Of a stretch of 64,000 bases of DNA, positions 35,768 through 44,877 are shown piece by piece. Under the pieces are notes generated by a model. That model had not been told where the DNA came from and made no database searches. It saw nothing but the letters and a program-made list of their open reading frames with translations. The translations under genes and the position numbers were made by a program. The stretch's first letter is position 1; every line of letters starts with the position of its first letter. Source of the DNA: Microlunatus kandeliicorticis (lineage in GTDB: Bacteria; Actinomycetota; Actinomycetes; Propionibacteriales; Propionibacteriaceae); contig NZ_JACGWT010000002.1 in assembly GCF_014137855.1 (NCBI RefSeq), positions 248,001 through 312,000 of the forward strand, in the 5' to 3' direction.

Positions 35768-36754
35768 ATGACCGATCAGGTGCTGGTGCTGTCCGGCGGG
35801 CTCTCGCACGAACGCGAGGTCTCGTTGCGCAGCGGGCGCCGGGTGGCCCAGGCACTGCGGTCCCGTGGCGTCGACGTGGTCGAGTCCGACGTCGATTCGG
35901 GGCTGATCGCCCGGCTCGCCGAGCTCGGCCGGCCGGTGGTGTTCCCGCTGCTGCACGGTGAGGCGGGCGAGGACGGCGCGCTCCGCGAGGTGCTGACCCT
36001 GCTCGACATCCCCTTCGTCGGGTCCGTCGGCAGCGCGGCCCGGGTGGCCTTCGACAAGTCGATCGCCAGCACCGTGGTCGCCGAGGCCGGTATCGCCACG
36101 CCGCGGCAGGTCGCGCTCCCCCACGAGACGTTCCGCGAGCTCGGCGCAGCCGCCCTGGTGCAGGCCCTCGGCGACCAGATCGGCTTCCCGATGATGGTGA
36201 AGCCGTCGCGCGGCGGATCGGCGCTCGGGTGCAGCAAGGTCAGCACGGCCGCCGAGCTGCCCGCCGCGATGGTCGGCGCCTACGCCTACGGCGCGGTGGC
36301 CGTGGTGGAGAACTTCGTCGAGGGTGTCGAGGTCACGGTGGCCGTCGTCGACCGCGGCGACGGCCCGCAGGCGTTGCCCGCCGTGGAGATCCGACCCGAC
36401 TCGGGGGTCTACGACTACGCCGCGCGCTACACCGCCGGCGCCACTCGGTTCCTGTGCCCGGCCGAGCTCGACGACGACACCGCCCGGCGGGTCGCCAAGA
36501 CCGCGCTCGCCGTCCACGACGTGCTCGCCCTCGCCGACCTGTCGCGGACCGACCTGATCGTCACCCCCGAGGGGGTTCCCACCTTCCTCGAGGTGAACGT
36601 CGCGCCCGGCATGACCGAGACGTCGGCCGTGCCGTTGGCGGTCGAGGCCGCCGGCTGGGGTCTCGGGGCGATGTGCGCCGACCTGGTCGCGGTGGCTCGC
36701 GACCGCGGTGTGCGGGCGTCGGCCACGCGACCCGACCTGCCCGTGCTGCCGTGA
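35768..36754 (+). CDS. D-alanine-D-alanine ligase-like ATP-grasp enzyme
   Basis: A 328-residue ATP-grasp protein. The N-terminus VLVLSGGLSHEREVSLRSGR matches Ddl. The middle has MMVKPSRGGSALGCSKV (ATP site), and the end has VPTFLEVNVAPGMTETSAVP in place of the usual EVNTxPGMTxxSLxP. It could make D-Ala-D-Ala or another dipeptide. GAGGAAGGA precedes ATG 35768. The stop overlaps the SURF1 start as GTGA. Confidence 0.8.
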   Translation: MTDQVLVLSGGLSHEREVSLRSGRRVAQALRSRGVDVVESDVDSGLIARLAELGRPVVFPLLHGEAGEDGALREVLTLLDIPFVGSVGSAARVAFDKSIASTVVAEAGIATPRQVALPHETFRELGAAALVQALGDQIGFPMMVKPSRGGSALGCSKVSTAAELPAAMVGAYAYGAVAVVENFVEGVEVTVAVVDRGDGPQALPAVEIRPDSGVYDYAARYTAGATRFLCPAELDDDTARRVAKTALAVHDVLALADLSRTDLIVTPEGVPTFLEVNVAPGMTETSAVPLAVEAAGWGLGAMCADLVAVARDRGVRASATRPDLPVLP

Positions 36755-37602
36755 GCCCGTGGGCGACCCGCGCCAAGCAGGCCGGGGTGATCCTGCTCGG
36801 GCTCGCGGTGACCGCGGTGATGATCGCGCTCGGGCTCTGGCAGCTCGACGTCTACGGCCAGCAGGGTGCCAAGGCGGCCGAGGCCCGGGCCAACGGACCG
36901 GTGATCGCGCTGAGCTCGGTCGCGGTGCCGGGTCAGGCGGTCGGAGACGGCTACGGGCGAACCGTTTCCGCCACCGGACGCTGGGATTCGAAGCTCCAGG
37001 TACTGGTGCCGACCGCGGACGGCTCCGCGGACCGGGTGCTGACCGGTCTCCGGCTCGACGGCGGCGGCGTGCTCCCCGTGGTGCGGGGTCAGCTCACCCC
37101 GCGGCCGTCCGACGGCTCGACCGGTCCCACGCCGCCGACCGGCGAGGTGACCGTCCAGGGCATCCTGTTGGGCTCCGAGCAGGACCCCGGCACCAACCAA
37201 CCCGGGACCGGCAGCAACGAGCTCCCGGCGGTCGAGCTCCCGATCCTCGCGCAACGCTGGCCGGTGACGCTGGTCAACGGTTTCATCACGCTCGGCCCCG
37301 ACATGTCGCGGGCCCAGGGACTCGAGCCGACGGCGGTCAACCTCCCCGAGGGTCAGGGCCGGAGCCGGAACGCCGCGTACGCACTGCAGTGGTGGATCTT
37401 CGCGGCCTTCGCGCTCGGCTTCGGGATCCGGATGGCTCGCGACATCGGTCGGCGGGACGACTACGAGTTCGCCGAGCGCGAGGGCGAGCCGGGGGACGAC
37501 CCGCAGCTCCCCGGTGACGGCGACGCGACACCCGACGCCGACAAGGCGGCCGACACCGACCAGCCCGAGGTCACGGAGGCGGGTCTCAGCCGACGCGCAT
37601 AG
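36751..37602 (+). CDS. SURF1 family cytochrome oxidase assembly protein
   Basis: A 283-residue protein with two membrane helices, at the N-terminus (VILLGLAVTAVMIALGLWQL, carrying the GxWQ motif) and near the C-terminus (YALQWWIFAAFALGFGIRM, carrying the YxxQW motif). An extracytoplasmic domain with YGRTVSATGRWD lies between. SURF1 assists heme a insertion into cytochrome c oxidase. It ends with a long acidic tail. It overlaps the ATP-grasp gene and is 9 bases from DUF3817. Confidence 0.88.
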   Translation: MSPWATRAKQAGVILLGLAVTAVMIALGLWQLDVYGQQGAKAAEARANGPVIALSSVAVPGQAVGDGYGRTVSATGRWDSKLQVLVPTADGSADRVLTGLRLDGGGVLPVVRGQLTPRPSDGSTGPTPPTGEVTVQGILLGSEQDPGTNQPGTGSNELPAVELPILAQRWPVTLVNGFITLGPDMSRAQGLEPTAVNLPEGQGRSRNAAYALQWWIFAAFALGFGIRMARDIGRRDDYEFAEREGEPGDDPQLPGDGDATPDADKAADTDQPEVTEAGLSRRA

Positions 37603-37611
37603 GGTCGATCC

Positions 37612-37947
37612 ATGCGCAACGCCCTGCTCCGCTATCGGGTGGTGGCCTACGTCGTGGGCACCCTGCTGATCGTGCTGACCTGTATCGGGGTCCCGCTGAA
37701 GTATTTCGCCGGCAACGACTCGGTGGTCGGGGTGGTCGGGACGGCGCACGGCTTCCTCTACATGGTGCTCATCATCACTGCGGTCGACCTCGGCTTCCGC
37801 GCCAAGTGGACCTGGAAGCGGCTGCTGCTGATCGCCCTGGCCGGCACCGTGCCGTTCCTGTCCTTCGTCGCTGAGCGGTCGGCCACCAAGAACGTCCGAC
37901 CCAAGATCGAGGCCGAGCGACGCGCGGCGGCCGCGTCGACCCAGTGA
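37612..37947 (+). CDS. DUF3817 membrane protein
   Basis: A 111-residue integral membrane protein with three helices (YVVGTLLIVLTCIGVPLKYF, AHGFLYMVLIITAVDLGF, LLLIALAGTVPFLSFVAE). The GTAHGFLYMVLI segment is typical of DUF3817. It follows SURF1 by 9 bases, so the two are probably co-transcribed, and a respiratory role is possible. Function unknown. Confidence 0.85.
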   Translation: MRNALLRYRVVAYVVGTLLIVLTCIGVPLKYFAGNDSVVGVVGTAHGFLYMVLIITAVDLGFRAKWTWKRLLLIALAGTVPFLSFVAERSATKNVRPKIEAERRAAAASTQ

Positions 37948-38020
37948 CTTGTCGGTAAGTCTCCGAGCCGACGAAACGATTTGTCGACATAAACTGCGGC
38001 CGCTGCCGCGCCCGCTGGGA

Positions 38021-38423
38021 GAGCTCATCGAAGCCCTAGCTGGCTGAGCCTGTCGAAGCCCTTCCCCAGCATCGACTAGCCTGACGCACTTCGACGAGCT
38101 CAGTGCACGGCCTGACCGCTGGCTGAGCTTGTCGAAGCCACTCCACCTCCGCGACCTACGCGATGCACTTCGACGGGGCTCAGTGCGCGGAGTGACCGCT
38201 AGTTGAGCTTGTCGAAGCCTCTCGAGGAGTTCCGTCCGGCCACCGTTGGCTGAGCCTGTCGAAGCCTCTTTCGCCCGCTCACCCTGCGCGAGGCACGTCG
38301 CCAGGGCTGCGCGCGCTGACACCGCTGGCTGAGCTTGTCGAAGCCCCTTCACCTACTGGGCCAGAGCGAGGCACATCGTAGGCTCAGTGCGCGCAGACGT
38401 CGCTGGCCGAGCTTGTCGAAGCC
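38021..38423. repeat. REP-like palindrome array between DUF3817 and parB
   Basis: The gap holds six copies of the core GCTGAGCYTGTCGAAGCC (38043, 38122, 38202 degenerate, 38249, 38328, 38406) with 47 to 80 bases between starts. Between them are partial inverted copies such as GCACTTCGACGAGCTCAGTGC (38086 and 38165), so adjacent forward and inverted units can form long hairpins. An older degenerate copy sits at 38021-38035. The array lies downstream of both convergent genes and may end their transcription. The 37948-38451 spacer has no gene. Confidence 0.88.
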
Positions 38424-38451
38424 CCTACACCCACCCACCTTGCGCAGGAGC

Positions 38452-39420
38452 TCAGCGGTCGATGAGACCCGCAATGCGCTCCAGATCCTCGTCACTGGCG
38501 AACTCGATGGTGATCCGGCCCTTGGCTCGGCCGACGTCCACCTTCACCCGGGTCTCGAGTCGGTTCGCGAGCCGATCGGCGACGGCGACCGCCCGCTCGT
38601 TGGGCTCGGCCGCGCGACGGCGACGCGGGGCTGCCGGGGTGTCCCCGGTCTCCCCCAGCGCGACGATCTCCTCCAGCGCCCGGACGGACAGCCCTTCGGC
38701 CACCACGCGCTGCGCGAGCCGCTCCTGGGCCAACGGATCGTCGAGAACGAGCAACGCGCGGGCGTGGCCCGCACTCAGGACGCCGGCGGCGACTCGCCGT
38801 TGGACGGTCGGAGGGAGTCGCAGCAGCCGGATCGTGTTGGAGATCTGCGGGCGCGACCGCTTGATCCGCTGGGAGAGCTCTTCCTGGGTACAGCCGAAGT
38901 CGTCGAGCATCTGCTGGTAGGCCGCGGCCTCCTCGAGCGGGTTCAGCTGTGCACGGTGCAGGTTCTCCAGCAGCGCGTCTCGAAGCAGGTCATGTTCCTC
39001 GGTCTCCCGGACGATCGCCGGGATCGTCTCGTTGCCGGCACGCTCCGCCGCGCGCCAGCGGCGTTCGCCCATCACGAGCTCATAGCGCTGATCGCCGCTC
39101 TCGTTCGGGCTCAGCGGCCGCACGACGATCGGCTGCAGCAGTCCGACCTCACGGATCGAGTCGACCAGCTCGGCCAGCGCGTCTTCGTCGAAGACGGTGC
39201 GTGGCTGGCGAGGGTTGGGTCGGATCGAGCTGATCGGCACCTCGGCGAAGCTCGACCCCTCGGGAATCGGGTGGGCCGGTGCCGCCTCCTCAGCTGCCCG
39301 GGCAGCAGGGACAGGGGAGTCGGGAACCGTCGGCGAGTCCACCGGTCGGGGCGCGATCGGCTCGGTGCGCTGGAAGAGCTCGCCGAGACCACGTCCCAGT
39401 CCGCGGGTGTTGTTGCTCAT
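38452..39420 (-). CDS. parB: Chromosome partitioning protein ParB
   Basis: A 322-residue parS-binding CTPase. The N-terminal domain has [20 protein letters not shown] and the signature [12 protein letters not shown], then the HTH ([20 protein letters not shown]) and a C-terminal dimerisation domain. It spreads from parS sites near oriC and loads SMC. The start ATG 39420 overlaps the parA stop by one base. Partner sites lie inside parA at 40255 and 40543. Confidence 0.97.
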   Translation of the reverse strand: MSNNTRGLGRGLGELFQRTEPIAPRPVDSPTVPDSPVPAARAAEEAAPAHPIPEGSSFAEVPISSIRPNPRQPRTVFDEDALAELVDSIREVGLLQPIVVRPLSPNESGDQRYELVMGERRWRAAERAGNETIPAIVRETEEHDLLRDALLENLHRAQLNPLEEAAAYQQMLDDFGCTQEELSQRIKRSRPQISNTIRLLRLPPTVQRRVAAGVLSAGHARALLVLDDPLAQERLAQRVVAEGLSVRALEEIVALGETGDTPAAPRRRRAAEPNERAVAVADRLANRLETRVKVDVGRAKGRITIEFASDEDLERIAGLIDR

Positions 39421-40652
39421 CAGGCCTCCTGGCTGGGTGTGCCGTCCACGGCGCCGCGTCGGGCGATCTCGCGAGCCGCCTCGAGGTAGCTCTTCGCCCC
39501 CGCGGAGTCGGGCTGATAGGTGAGTACGGTCTGGCCGTAGCTGGGCGCCTCGGAGATGCGCACCGAGCGCGGGATCACGCTCGGGAGCGTCTGTTCCGCG
39601 AAGTAGCCGCGAACCTCGTCGGCGACCTGAGCCGCGAGCCGGGTCCGGGCGTCATACATGGTGAGCAGCACGGTACTGAGCTCGAGTTCGTCGTTCAGCT
39701 CCCCCTTGACGAGGCTGATGGTGTTCATCAGCTGCGACACCCCCTCCAGGGCGTAGTACTCGCACTGGATGGGGATCAGGATCTCCTGCGCTCCCACCAG
39801 GGCGTTGAGCGTGAGCAACCCGAGGGACGGGGGGCAGTCGAAGAAGATGTAGTCGACCTCGGCAGTCTTGAGGTACTTGGTGATGGCCCGACGAAGGCGG
39901 TTCTCCCGTGCCACCACCGAGACGAGCTCGATCTCCGCACCGGCAAGGTCCACCGTTGCGGGGAGGACCCGCAAGTTCGGAGCCTCCGGCGAGACGACCG
40001 CAAGGTCGGCGATCGACTCACCGTTGATGATGACCTCATAGGTGCCGGGCACGCCGCGGTGGTGGTCGACGCCGAGGGCGGTAGAGGCGTTGCCCTGCGG
40101 GTCGAGATCGATGACCAGGACGTGGAGTCCACCCATGGCGAGGGCGGCGGCAACATTGACGGTCGTCGTCGTCTTGCCGACTCCGCCCTTCTGGTTCGCG
40201 ACCACGAAGACCCGCGGGTTCGTCGGACGAGGCAGGGGATCGACCTCCCGCGGTGTTTCACGTGAAACGGTGCGAACGGGGTCCTCGTCGATCGGCACGT
40301 CATCGACCATCGCGGACTCGTCAGTTGTCGGGGGCTCCGCCTGGGTCTCCGGCTCGACAGTGGTGGTCGTGGAGTCGGTGACGACCGGTCCGGTGGTCGA
40401 CAGGTCCGCCTGAGGCGCCCCGAGGTCTGCTTCCTGAAGGATCGAGTCACCGTTTACGTGCGGCAGTTTGATCGGTCCGAGGGTGGACTCTGCGTCCGGG
40501 CACGAGGCAGGCGGAGTAGAAGTCTCGTCAACGACTGGTTCCGTTTCACGTGAAACACGCGGCCAACCGAGAAGCCGACCGATCCGGCTGCGCTTGGGCC
40601 AGCCCAACCCTGTCGGGCGGGGTCCGACCGCCGACTGCTCACTGGTTCTCAC
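39420..40652 (-). CDS. parA: Chromosome partitioning ATPase ParA
   Basis: A 410-residue ParA-type ATPase with Walker [34 protein letters not shown], and [16 protein letters not shown]. Before it is a roughly 140-residue disordered, acidic and Thr-rich extension. Two parS sites lie inside this extension, both read as Val-Ser-Arg-Glu-Thr. The GTG start at 40652 gives the whole extension. It moves the origin region with ParB. Confidence 0.95.
   Translation of the reverse strand: MRTSEQSAVGPRPTGLGWPKRSRIGRLLGWPRVSRETEPVVDETSTPPASCPDAESTLGPIKLPHVNGDSILQEADLGAPQADLSTTGPVVTDSTTTTVEPETQAEPPTTDESAMVDDVPIDEDPVRTVSRETPREVDPLPRPTNPRVFVVANQKGGVGKTTTTVNVAAALAMGGLHVLVIDLDPQGNASTALGVDHHRGVPGTYEVIINGESIADLAVVSPEAPNLRVLPATVDLAGAEIELVSVVARENRLRRAITKYLKTAEVDYIFFDCPPSLGLLTLNALVGAQEILIPIQCEYYALEGVSQLMNTISLVKGELNDELELSTVLLTMYDARTRLAAQVADEVRGYFAEQTLPSVIPRSVRISEAPSYGQTVLTYQPDSAGAKSYLEAAREIARRGAVDGTPSQEA
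40255..40268. promoter_or_regulatory. parS site 1
   Basis: GTTTCACGTGAAAC is a perfect 14-bp palindrome and the canonical ParB-binding site. It lies in parA and is read there as VSRET. It is 288 bases from the second site. Confidence 0.95.
40543..40556. promoter_or_regulatory. parS site 2
   Basis: A second perfect GTTTCACGTGAAAC in the N-terminal extension of parA, again read as VSRET. It lies about 4.3 kb from dnaA. Confidence 0.95.
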
Positions 40653-40984
40653 GTCTGCGCCGTCCTTCGTCTTCCGTCGATCGAGCGGAGTTCACGCTAT
40701 CGAACGGGGCAGACAGGGGCCCGGAGATCGCCCGGCGAGCCACCGAACGGGTTTAGGTTCGGCGGCCACCGTGCTTCACCCCATGGCACCAGGGAGGGCA
40801 GCATGGACGCCCTTCGTCAGGCTCAAGGAGCGCTGCTGGATCGGTCCTCAGGACCTCGAAGCCGTCGCTGTGCTTGCGCCTCGGCTCGAGCGGGCTCGAG
40901 CCGTCGGTCAAAAGATCCGGAGTGCGCGGAGCAAACCATCGTGCTTTGCAGGCGGCTCAGCATCGGATGCCGAGCACGTGGTCG
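40653..40984. other. Spacer between parA and rsmG
   Basis: A 332-base gap between two minus-strand genes. The frames through it are not gene-like. A possible -10 box TAGCGT (40694-40699, minus strand) could start parA transcription. No REP copy or strong hairpin was noticed. Confidence 0.35.
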
Positions 40985-41599
40985 TCAGCGCAGTGCGCGG
41001 CGGATCCGTACGACCGAGGTCGGCTCGGACGTGGCGTCCGCGCGCACCTCCCGGACGTCGGCCCGTAGACCGGCTGACGCCAGCACGGGGGCGGCGTCCT
41101 GGACCTCCTGGGCCGCGGACTTCCCCTTGAGCGCCAGGACCTCGCCGTCGTCGGCCATCAGCGGTGAGCACCAGGGCACCAGACGGGGGAGTGGCGCCAG
41201 GGCGCGCGCGACGACCAGGTCGTACCGCTCACGGTGATCCTCGGCCCGGGCCCGGACCACCCGGACGCGCTCGGCCAGGCCGAGTTCCTCGACGGCCTCG
41301 GTCAGGAAGGTCACCCGGCGGAGCAACGGCTCGAGCAGAGTGACCTGCAGGTCGGGTCGGGCCAGCGCCAGCGGAATCCCCGGTAGGCCAGCGCCGCTCC
41401 CGACGTCCACCACCGCAGAGCCCTCGGGCACCAGATCGCGGATCGCCACCGAGTTGAGGATGTGACGATCCCAGATGCGCGGCACCTCACGCGGACCGAT
41501 CAATCCCCAATCGACACCTCGACTTGTCAGGATGTCGACAAATCGCTCAATCGACTCGACATCCGGAAACAGCCGGTCGAGCCCGGCGGGCGCGGTCAC
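40985..41599 (-). CDS. rsmG: 16S rRNA m7G527 methyltransferase RsmG (GidB)
   Basis: A 204-residue Rossmann methyltransferase with the SAM motif VVDVGSGAGLPGIPLALARP, IWDRHILNSVAIRDLVPEG upstream of it, and RYDLVVARALAPLPRLVPW. It methylates G527 in 16S rRNA. GTG 41599 lies 3 bases past the khpB stop. Loss of RsmG gives low-level streptomycin resistance in actinomycetes. Confidence 0.95.
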   Translation of the reverse strand: MTAPAGLDRLFPDVESIERFVDILTSRGVDWGLIGPREVPRIWDRHILNSVAIRDLVPEGSAVVDVGSGAGLPGIPLALARPDLQVTLLEPLLRRVTFLTEAVEELGLAERVRVVRARAEDHRERYDLVVARALAPLPRLVPWCSPLMADDGEVLALKGKSAAQEVQDAAPVLASAGLRADVREVRADATSEPTSVVRIRRALR

Positions 41600-41602
41600 G
41601 GG

Positions 41603-42280
41603 TCAGGACTTGGGCAGGATGACCACGCGACGGGCGGGCTCCTCGCCCTCCGACTCGCTGGTCAGCCCAGCCGCCGCGACCACGTCGTGGACGATCTTCC
41701 GCTCGAACGGGTTCATCGGGTCCAGGCGGACCGACTCGCCGGAGCCGCGGACGTCCTCGACCGCGTCGGTCGCGAGCTGGGTCAGCACCTTGCGCCGGTT
41801 CTCGCGGTAGCCGCCAATGTCGAGCATCAGCCGGCTGCGGTTGCCGGTCTCGGTCATCACCGCGAGCCGGGAGAGCTCCTGCAGCGCCTCGAGCACCTCG
41901 CCGTCGCGACCGACCAGGACGTCGCCTTCGGTGAGGATCGACACGTGCGGACGGTTGCTCTCGACGTAGGTGTCGATGTCGCCGTCGAAGTCGGCGATGT
42001 CAAGCAACTCCTCGAGGTAATCGGCTGCGATCTCGCCCTCGGTCTCGAGCGGGTCGCCGTCCTCCTCGTCGTCGCTGTCGTCGCTGTCGTCGTCCGCGGC
42101 CTCGGCACCCTGCGCGTCACCCACCGGCTCGGAGGGCCCAGTGTCGGAGTGCCCAGGGACGGAGGGGGCAGGGGAAGTGCTCACCGCGGAATCGGGAGCG
42201 GTCGTCTCCTGCGTCTCGTCGGCGCCCGGAGCGGGGTCGGAGACGGTCGGCTCGTCGACAGCAGCCTGCTGCTCGGTCAT
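41603..42280 (-). CDS. khpB: Jag/KhpB family RNA-binding protein
   Basis: A 225-residue protein with a long acidic N-terminal part (DDDSDDSDDEEDGD), a KH domain (VSILTEGDVLVGRDGEVLEA) and a C-terminal R3H domain (RLDPMNPFERKIVHDVV). ATG 42280 follows GAGGAGGA. KH-R3H proteins bind RNA and act in cell division and envelope control. It sits between yidC and rsmG as in other actinobacteria. There is no Jag_N domain. Confidence 0.9.
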   Translation of the reverse strand: MTEQQAAVDEPTVSDPAPGADETQETTAPDSAVSTSPAPSVPGHSDTGPSEPVGDAQGAEAADDDSDDSDDEEDGDPLETEGEIAADYLEELLDIADFDGDIDTYVESNRPHVSILTEGDVLVGRDGEVLEALQELSRLAVMTETGNRSRLMLDIGGYRENRRKVLTQLATDAVEDVRGSGESVRLDPMNPFERKIVHDVVAAAGLTSESEGEEPARRVVILPKS

Positions 42281-42381
42281 GGTCCTCCTCGGGACGGGGT
42301 GTGCCGGCCGTGGCGCGGAGGCGCAGCACAGCACCGGCGGTGGTCGCCGGCTCGACGCCGGCGGGAATCAGGGGACGGTCG

Positions 42382-43434
42382 TCAGCTCCTGCGCTGGGAC
42401 CGCGTCTGCCGGCGGGGCTGCTGACGGATCACCCGCGGGCTGCTGTCGGCCGTCTCGGTGGCGACTGCACCCTCGACGGCCGTGGCGGCGCGTCCGTTGC
42501 CGTTGCGACCGCTGGTCTCGGCCGGAGCCGCCACCGTGAGCTGCTTGCCCTTGGCCTTGCGGCGGGCCTCCCAGGCGTCGTACGCCGGGGTTCCGGGGGC
42601 CGGGTTGCGGCGGATGACGTAGAACTGCTGACCCATCGTCCACAGGTTGGTGGTGAGCCAGTAGATCAGCACACCGACCGGGAAGTTCACGCCGCCGATC
42701 GCGAAGATCAGCGGGAACAGGTACAGCATGATCTTCTGCTGCTGGGCCATCGGACCGGTCAGCGCGTCCGGCGGCATGTTCTTCCGCATCAGCTGGAGCT
42801 GCGTGATGAACATCGTGACCGTCATCAGCACGATCAGCAGCACGGTCACGACCTGGACCGAGGTGATGCGGCCGGTGAAGGGCAGGAACTTGTCCGAGAT
42901 CTGTGCGCCGAAGATCGTCGCCTTCTGCAGCGACGGCAGCAGGTCGCTCTCGTGGATCCGCATCCAGTAGCCGCGGGCGATGCCGTTGGCGGCCCCGTCG
43001 AGCACCCGGAACAGCGCAAAGAAGATCGGCATCTGCAGCAGCAGCGGCAGGCAGGAGGCCAACGGGTTGGCGTTGTTCTCCCGGTAGAGCTTCATGGTCT
43101 CCTGACCGAGCTTCTCCCGGTCGTGACCGTACTTCTTCTGCAGCTCGCGCACCTTGGGCTGCAGCAGCTGCATGTTCCGCGACGAGCGGATCTGCCGGAC
43201 GAACAACGGGATCAGGATCACCCGGATCATCACGGTCAGCGAGACGATCGACAGCGTCCAGGTCCACCCGCTGTCGGTGCCCAGCAGCGGCGCCCACAGG
43301 GTGTGGAACAACACGAGCAGACCGGAGACCGCCCAGTACAGCGGTTGCATCAGGGTGCTGCCGAAGGAGGCGAGCGAATCGAAGATGCCCATCGGGACGA
43401 GCACCGGGATCAGCGTTTCCATCAACTCCACCAT
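42382..43434 (-). CDS. yidC: Membrane protein insertase YidC
   Basis: A 350-residue Oxa1/YidC insertase with five membrane helices. The conserved part has SRNMQLLQPKVRELQKKYGH, NPLASCLPLLLQMPIFFALF and PVGVLIYWLTTNLWTMGQQF. No large periplasmic domain is present, as in Gram-positives. It ends in a basic, disordered tail that may bind ribosomes. It lies between yidD and khpB. Confidence 0.95.
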   Translation of the reverse strand: MVELMETLIPVLVPMGIFDSLASFGSTLMQPLYWAVSGLLVLFHTLWAPLLGTDSGWTWTLSIVSLTVMIRVILIPLFVRQIRSSRNMQLLQPKVRELQKKYGHDREKLGQETMKLYRENNANPLASCLPLLLQMPIFFALFRVLDGAANGIARGYWMRIHESDLLPSLQKATIFGAQISDKFLPFTGRITSVQVVTVLLIVLMTVTMFITQLQLMRKNMPPDALTGPMAQQQKIMLYLFPLIFAIGGVNFPVGVLIYWLTTNLWTMGQQFYVIRRNPAPGTPAYDAWEARRKAKGKQLTVAAPAETSGRNGNGRAATAVEGAVATETADSSPRVIRQQPRRQTRSQRRS

Positions 43435-43507
43435 CTGTCTGTCCGCGCCGGGCGGTCTGTCGCCGCGACGCTGTCTGCCTCAGGTCGGTCCTGCCTCCGA
43501 CGGGCCC

Positions 43508-43828
43508 TCACGCGGCCTCGTCCATCATCCGCCCTCGTGGAGAGGGCCGGCCCGGATCGGGGACCCCGGTTTCTCCTTGGACCTCGTCCGCGTGTTCGGC
43601 GGAGGTGGGATCGACGGTGCCGGGCACCGGGTCGTACCCGCCTGGTGCCCACGGGTGGCAGCGGAGCAACCGTCGCGCGGCGTACCAGCTGCCCCGGATC
43701 GTCCCGTGGTGCCGGACGGCATCGAGGGCATAGGCCGAGCAGGACGGGTAGTAACGGCACACGTTGCCGTAGAGCGGGCTGACGAAGAACCGCCACAGGT
43801 GCAGCAGGCCGATCAGCAGGTACTTCAC
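43508..43828 (-). CDS. yidD: Membrane protein insertion efficiency factor YidD
   Basis: A 106-residue protein of the YidD/DUF37 family: FFVSPLYGNVCRYYPSCSAY, ALDAVRHHGTIRGSWYAARR, LLRCHPWAPGGYDPVP. The C-terminal quarter is an additional acidic tail. It overlaps the rnpA stop by 4 bases and precedes yidC. It helps YidC-dependent membrane insertion. Confidence 0.95.
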   Translation of the reverse strand: MKYLLIGLLHLWRFFVSPLYGNVCRYYPSCSAYALDAVRHHGTIRGSWYAARRLLRCHPWAPGGYDPVPGTVDPTSAEHADEVQGETGVPDPGRPSPRGRMMDEAA

Positions 43829-44202
43829 GAGGCCAGGCTCCGTCCGGCCCGGGCCCAGGCGCGTTCGAACTCCGCCCCGAGGCGGTCGGGCTGGCCGGCT
43901 GCCGCCGGCAGGGCACGGACGACGACGCGTGACCCGGCCGGCAGGGGATCCGACGGCCCGCAGCCGGAGCCAGAGGGCGCACTCACCCGCGCCGCCGCGA
44001 GGTGTCGCAGCCGGCGCTTCACGCGGTTGCGGGTGACGGCGTTGCCGACGGCCTTGGACACCACGAAACCCACGTGGACGCTCGGGTCGTCGGGCAACCG
44101 TCGTACGTGCAACACGAGGGACGGACCTCCGATCCGGCGTCCATGGCGAACCGTGTCGGCGAACTCGTCGCCGTTCAGCATCCGCAGACCGCGGGGCAGC
44201 AC
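43825..44202 (-). CDS. rnpA: Ribonuclease P protein component
   Basis: A 125-residue RNase P protein with GFVVSKAVGNAVTRNRVKRR and RLRHL, the family signature. The N-terminal LPRGLRMLNGDEFADTVRHG is also typical. It matures tRNA 5' ends with the rnpB RNA, which is not in this window. GTG 44202 lies 16 bases past rpmH. Confidence 0.96.
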   Translation of the reverse strand: MLPRGLRMLNGDEFADTVRHGRRIGGPSLVLHVRRLPDDPSVHVGFVVSKAVGNAVTRNRVKRRLRHLAAARVSAPSGSGCGPSDPLPAGSRVVVRALPAAAGQPDRLGAEFERAWARAGRSLAS

Positions 44203-44218
44203 CCGGGCGCGGTGGTGA

Positions 44219-44356
44219 TCAGGCGGACAGCTTGGCGCGGCCCTTGCGGCGGCGGGCGGCGAGGATGCCGCGGCCGGCCCGGGTCCGCATCCGCAGGCGG
44301 AAGCCGTGGGTACGGCTCCGGCGCCGATTGCTCGGCTGGAAGGTGCGCTTGCTCAC
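44219..44356 (-). CDS. rpmH: 50S ribosomal protein L34
   Basis: A 45-residue basic protein: [20 protein letters not shown] and ending GRAKLSA, an unmistakable L34. It starts with GTG 44356 and precedes rnpA, the standard rpmH-rnpA pair next to dnaA. Confidence 0.97.
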   Translation of the reverse strand: MSKRTFQPSNRRRSRTHGFRLRMRTRAGRGILAARRRKGRAKLSA

Positions 44357-44877
44357 GGGAAAACTCCCACACTCGTCGTCGGTTCAGGTCCGTCTGCAGC
44401 CACCCAGATGCGGGCACGCAGACGCACGTCGCTCGCGAGAGCGACTGCACAACACTACGCAGGGCCGCCGATCCGGTCAAACCTGACGACCTGCCTCAGG
44501 CTGTCCATTCGACACGCCGCGGACACGCCGGGAAATCACAGGAAAACCAGCCCACGCCTTGCGGTCGGGGAGGGCCGGATGGCAAGGTTCACGCGTCGCC
44601 TCGCCGCGGCCCACGATCAGGACCAGACAAGAAGCCCCGCGCAGCGGGAACCCCGCGCGGACCGATGCATATTCCCCCCGACCCACCGCTTTGATTCAGG
44701 GTGCATTCGGCGACCGCCGACGTCGTACACAGCTGTGGATAACTGTGTGGACGTCGCTAGCATGTCTGATCGCGCCGACCGGTCGACCGACGCGGACGGT
44801 GTCGTCCGCGTGGGCTCCCGCTGCTGCGGGTCCGGCGGAGACCGAAGAACGACCGAGGACTAGGCAGCGGAGACCGA
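44357..44877. other. Divergent rpmH / dnaA intergenic region
   Basis: About 520 bases that must hold the rpmH (minus) and dnaA (plus) promoters. A DnaA box TGTGGATAA (44734-44742) and the nearby TGTGTGGAC sit about 135 bases before dnaA, a common site for DnaA autoregulation. No gene is supported in it. The main box cluster is in the dnaA-dnaN gap, so this is more likely regulatory than the origin itself. Confidence 0.6.
44734..44742 (-). promoter_or_regulatory. DnaA box upstream of dnaA
   Basis: TGTGGATAA, complement of the consensus TTATCCACA. It is followed 4 bases later by the partial box TGTGGAC. It is about 135 bases upstream of the dnaA start and could mediate autorepression. Confidence 0.65.

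Noticed and set aside
38021-38423. Possible CRISPR array
   Set aside because: The repeats are REP-like: unit spacing varies from 47 to 80 bases, copies differ, inverted copies alternate, and no cas genes are near.
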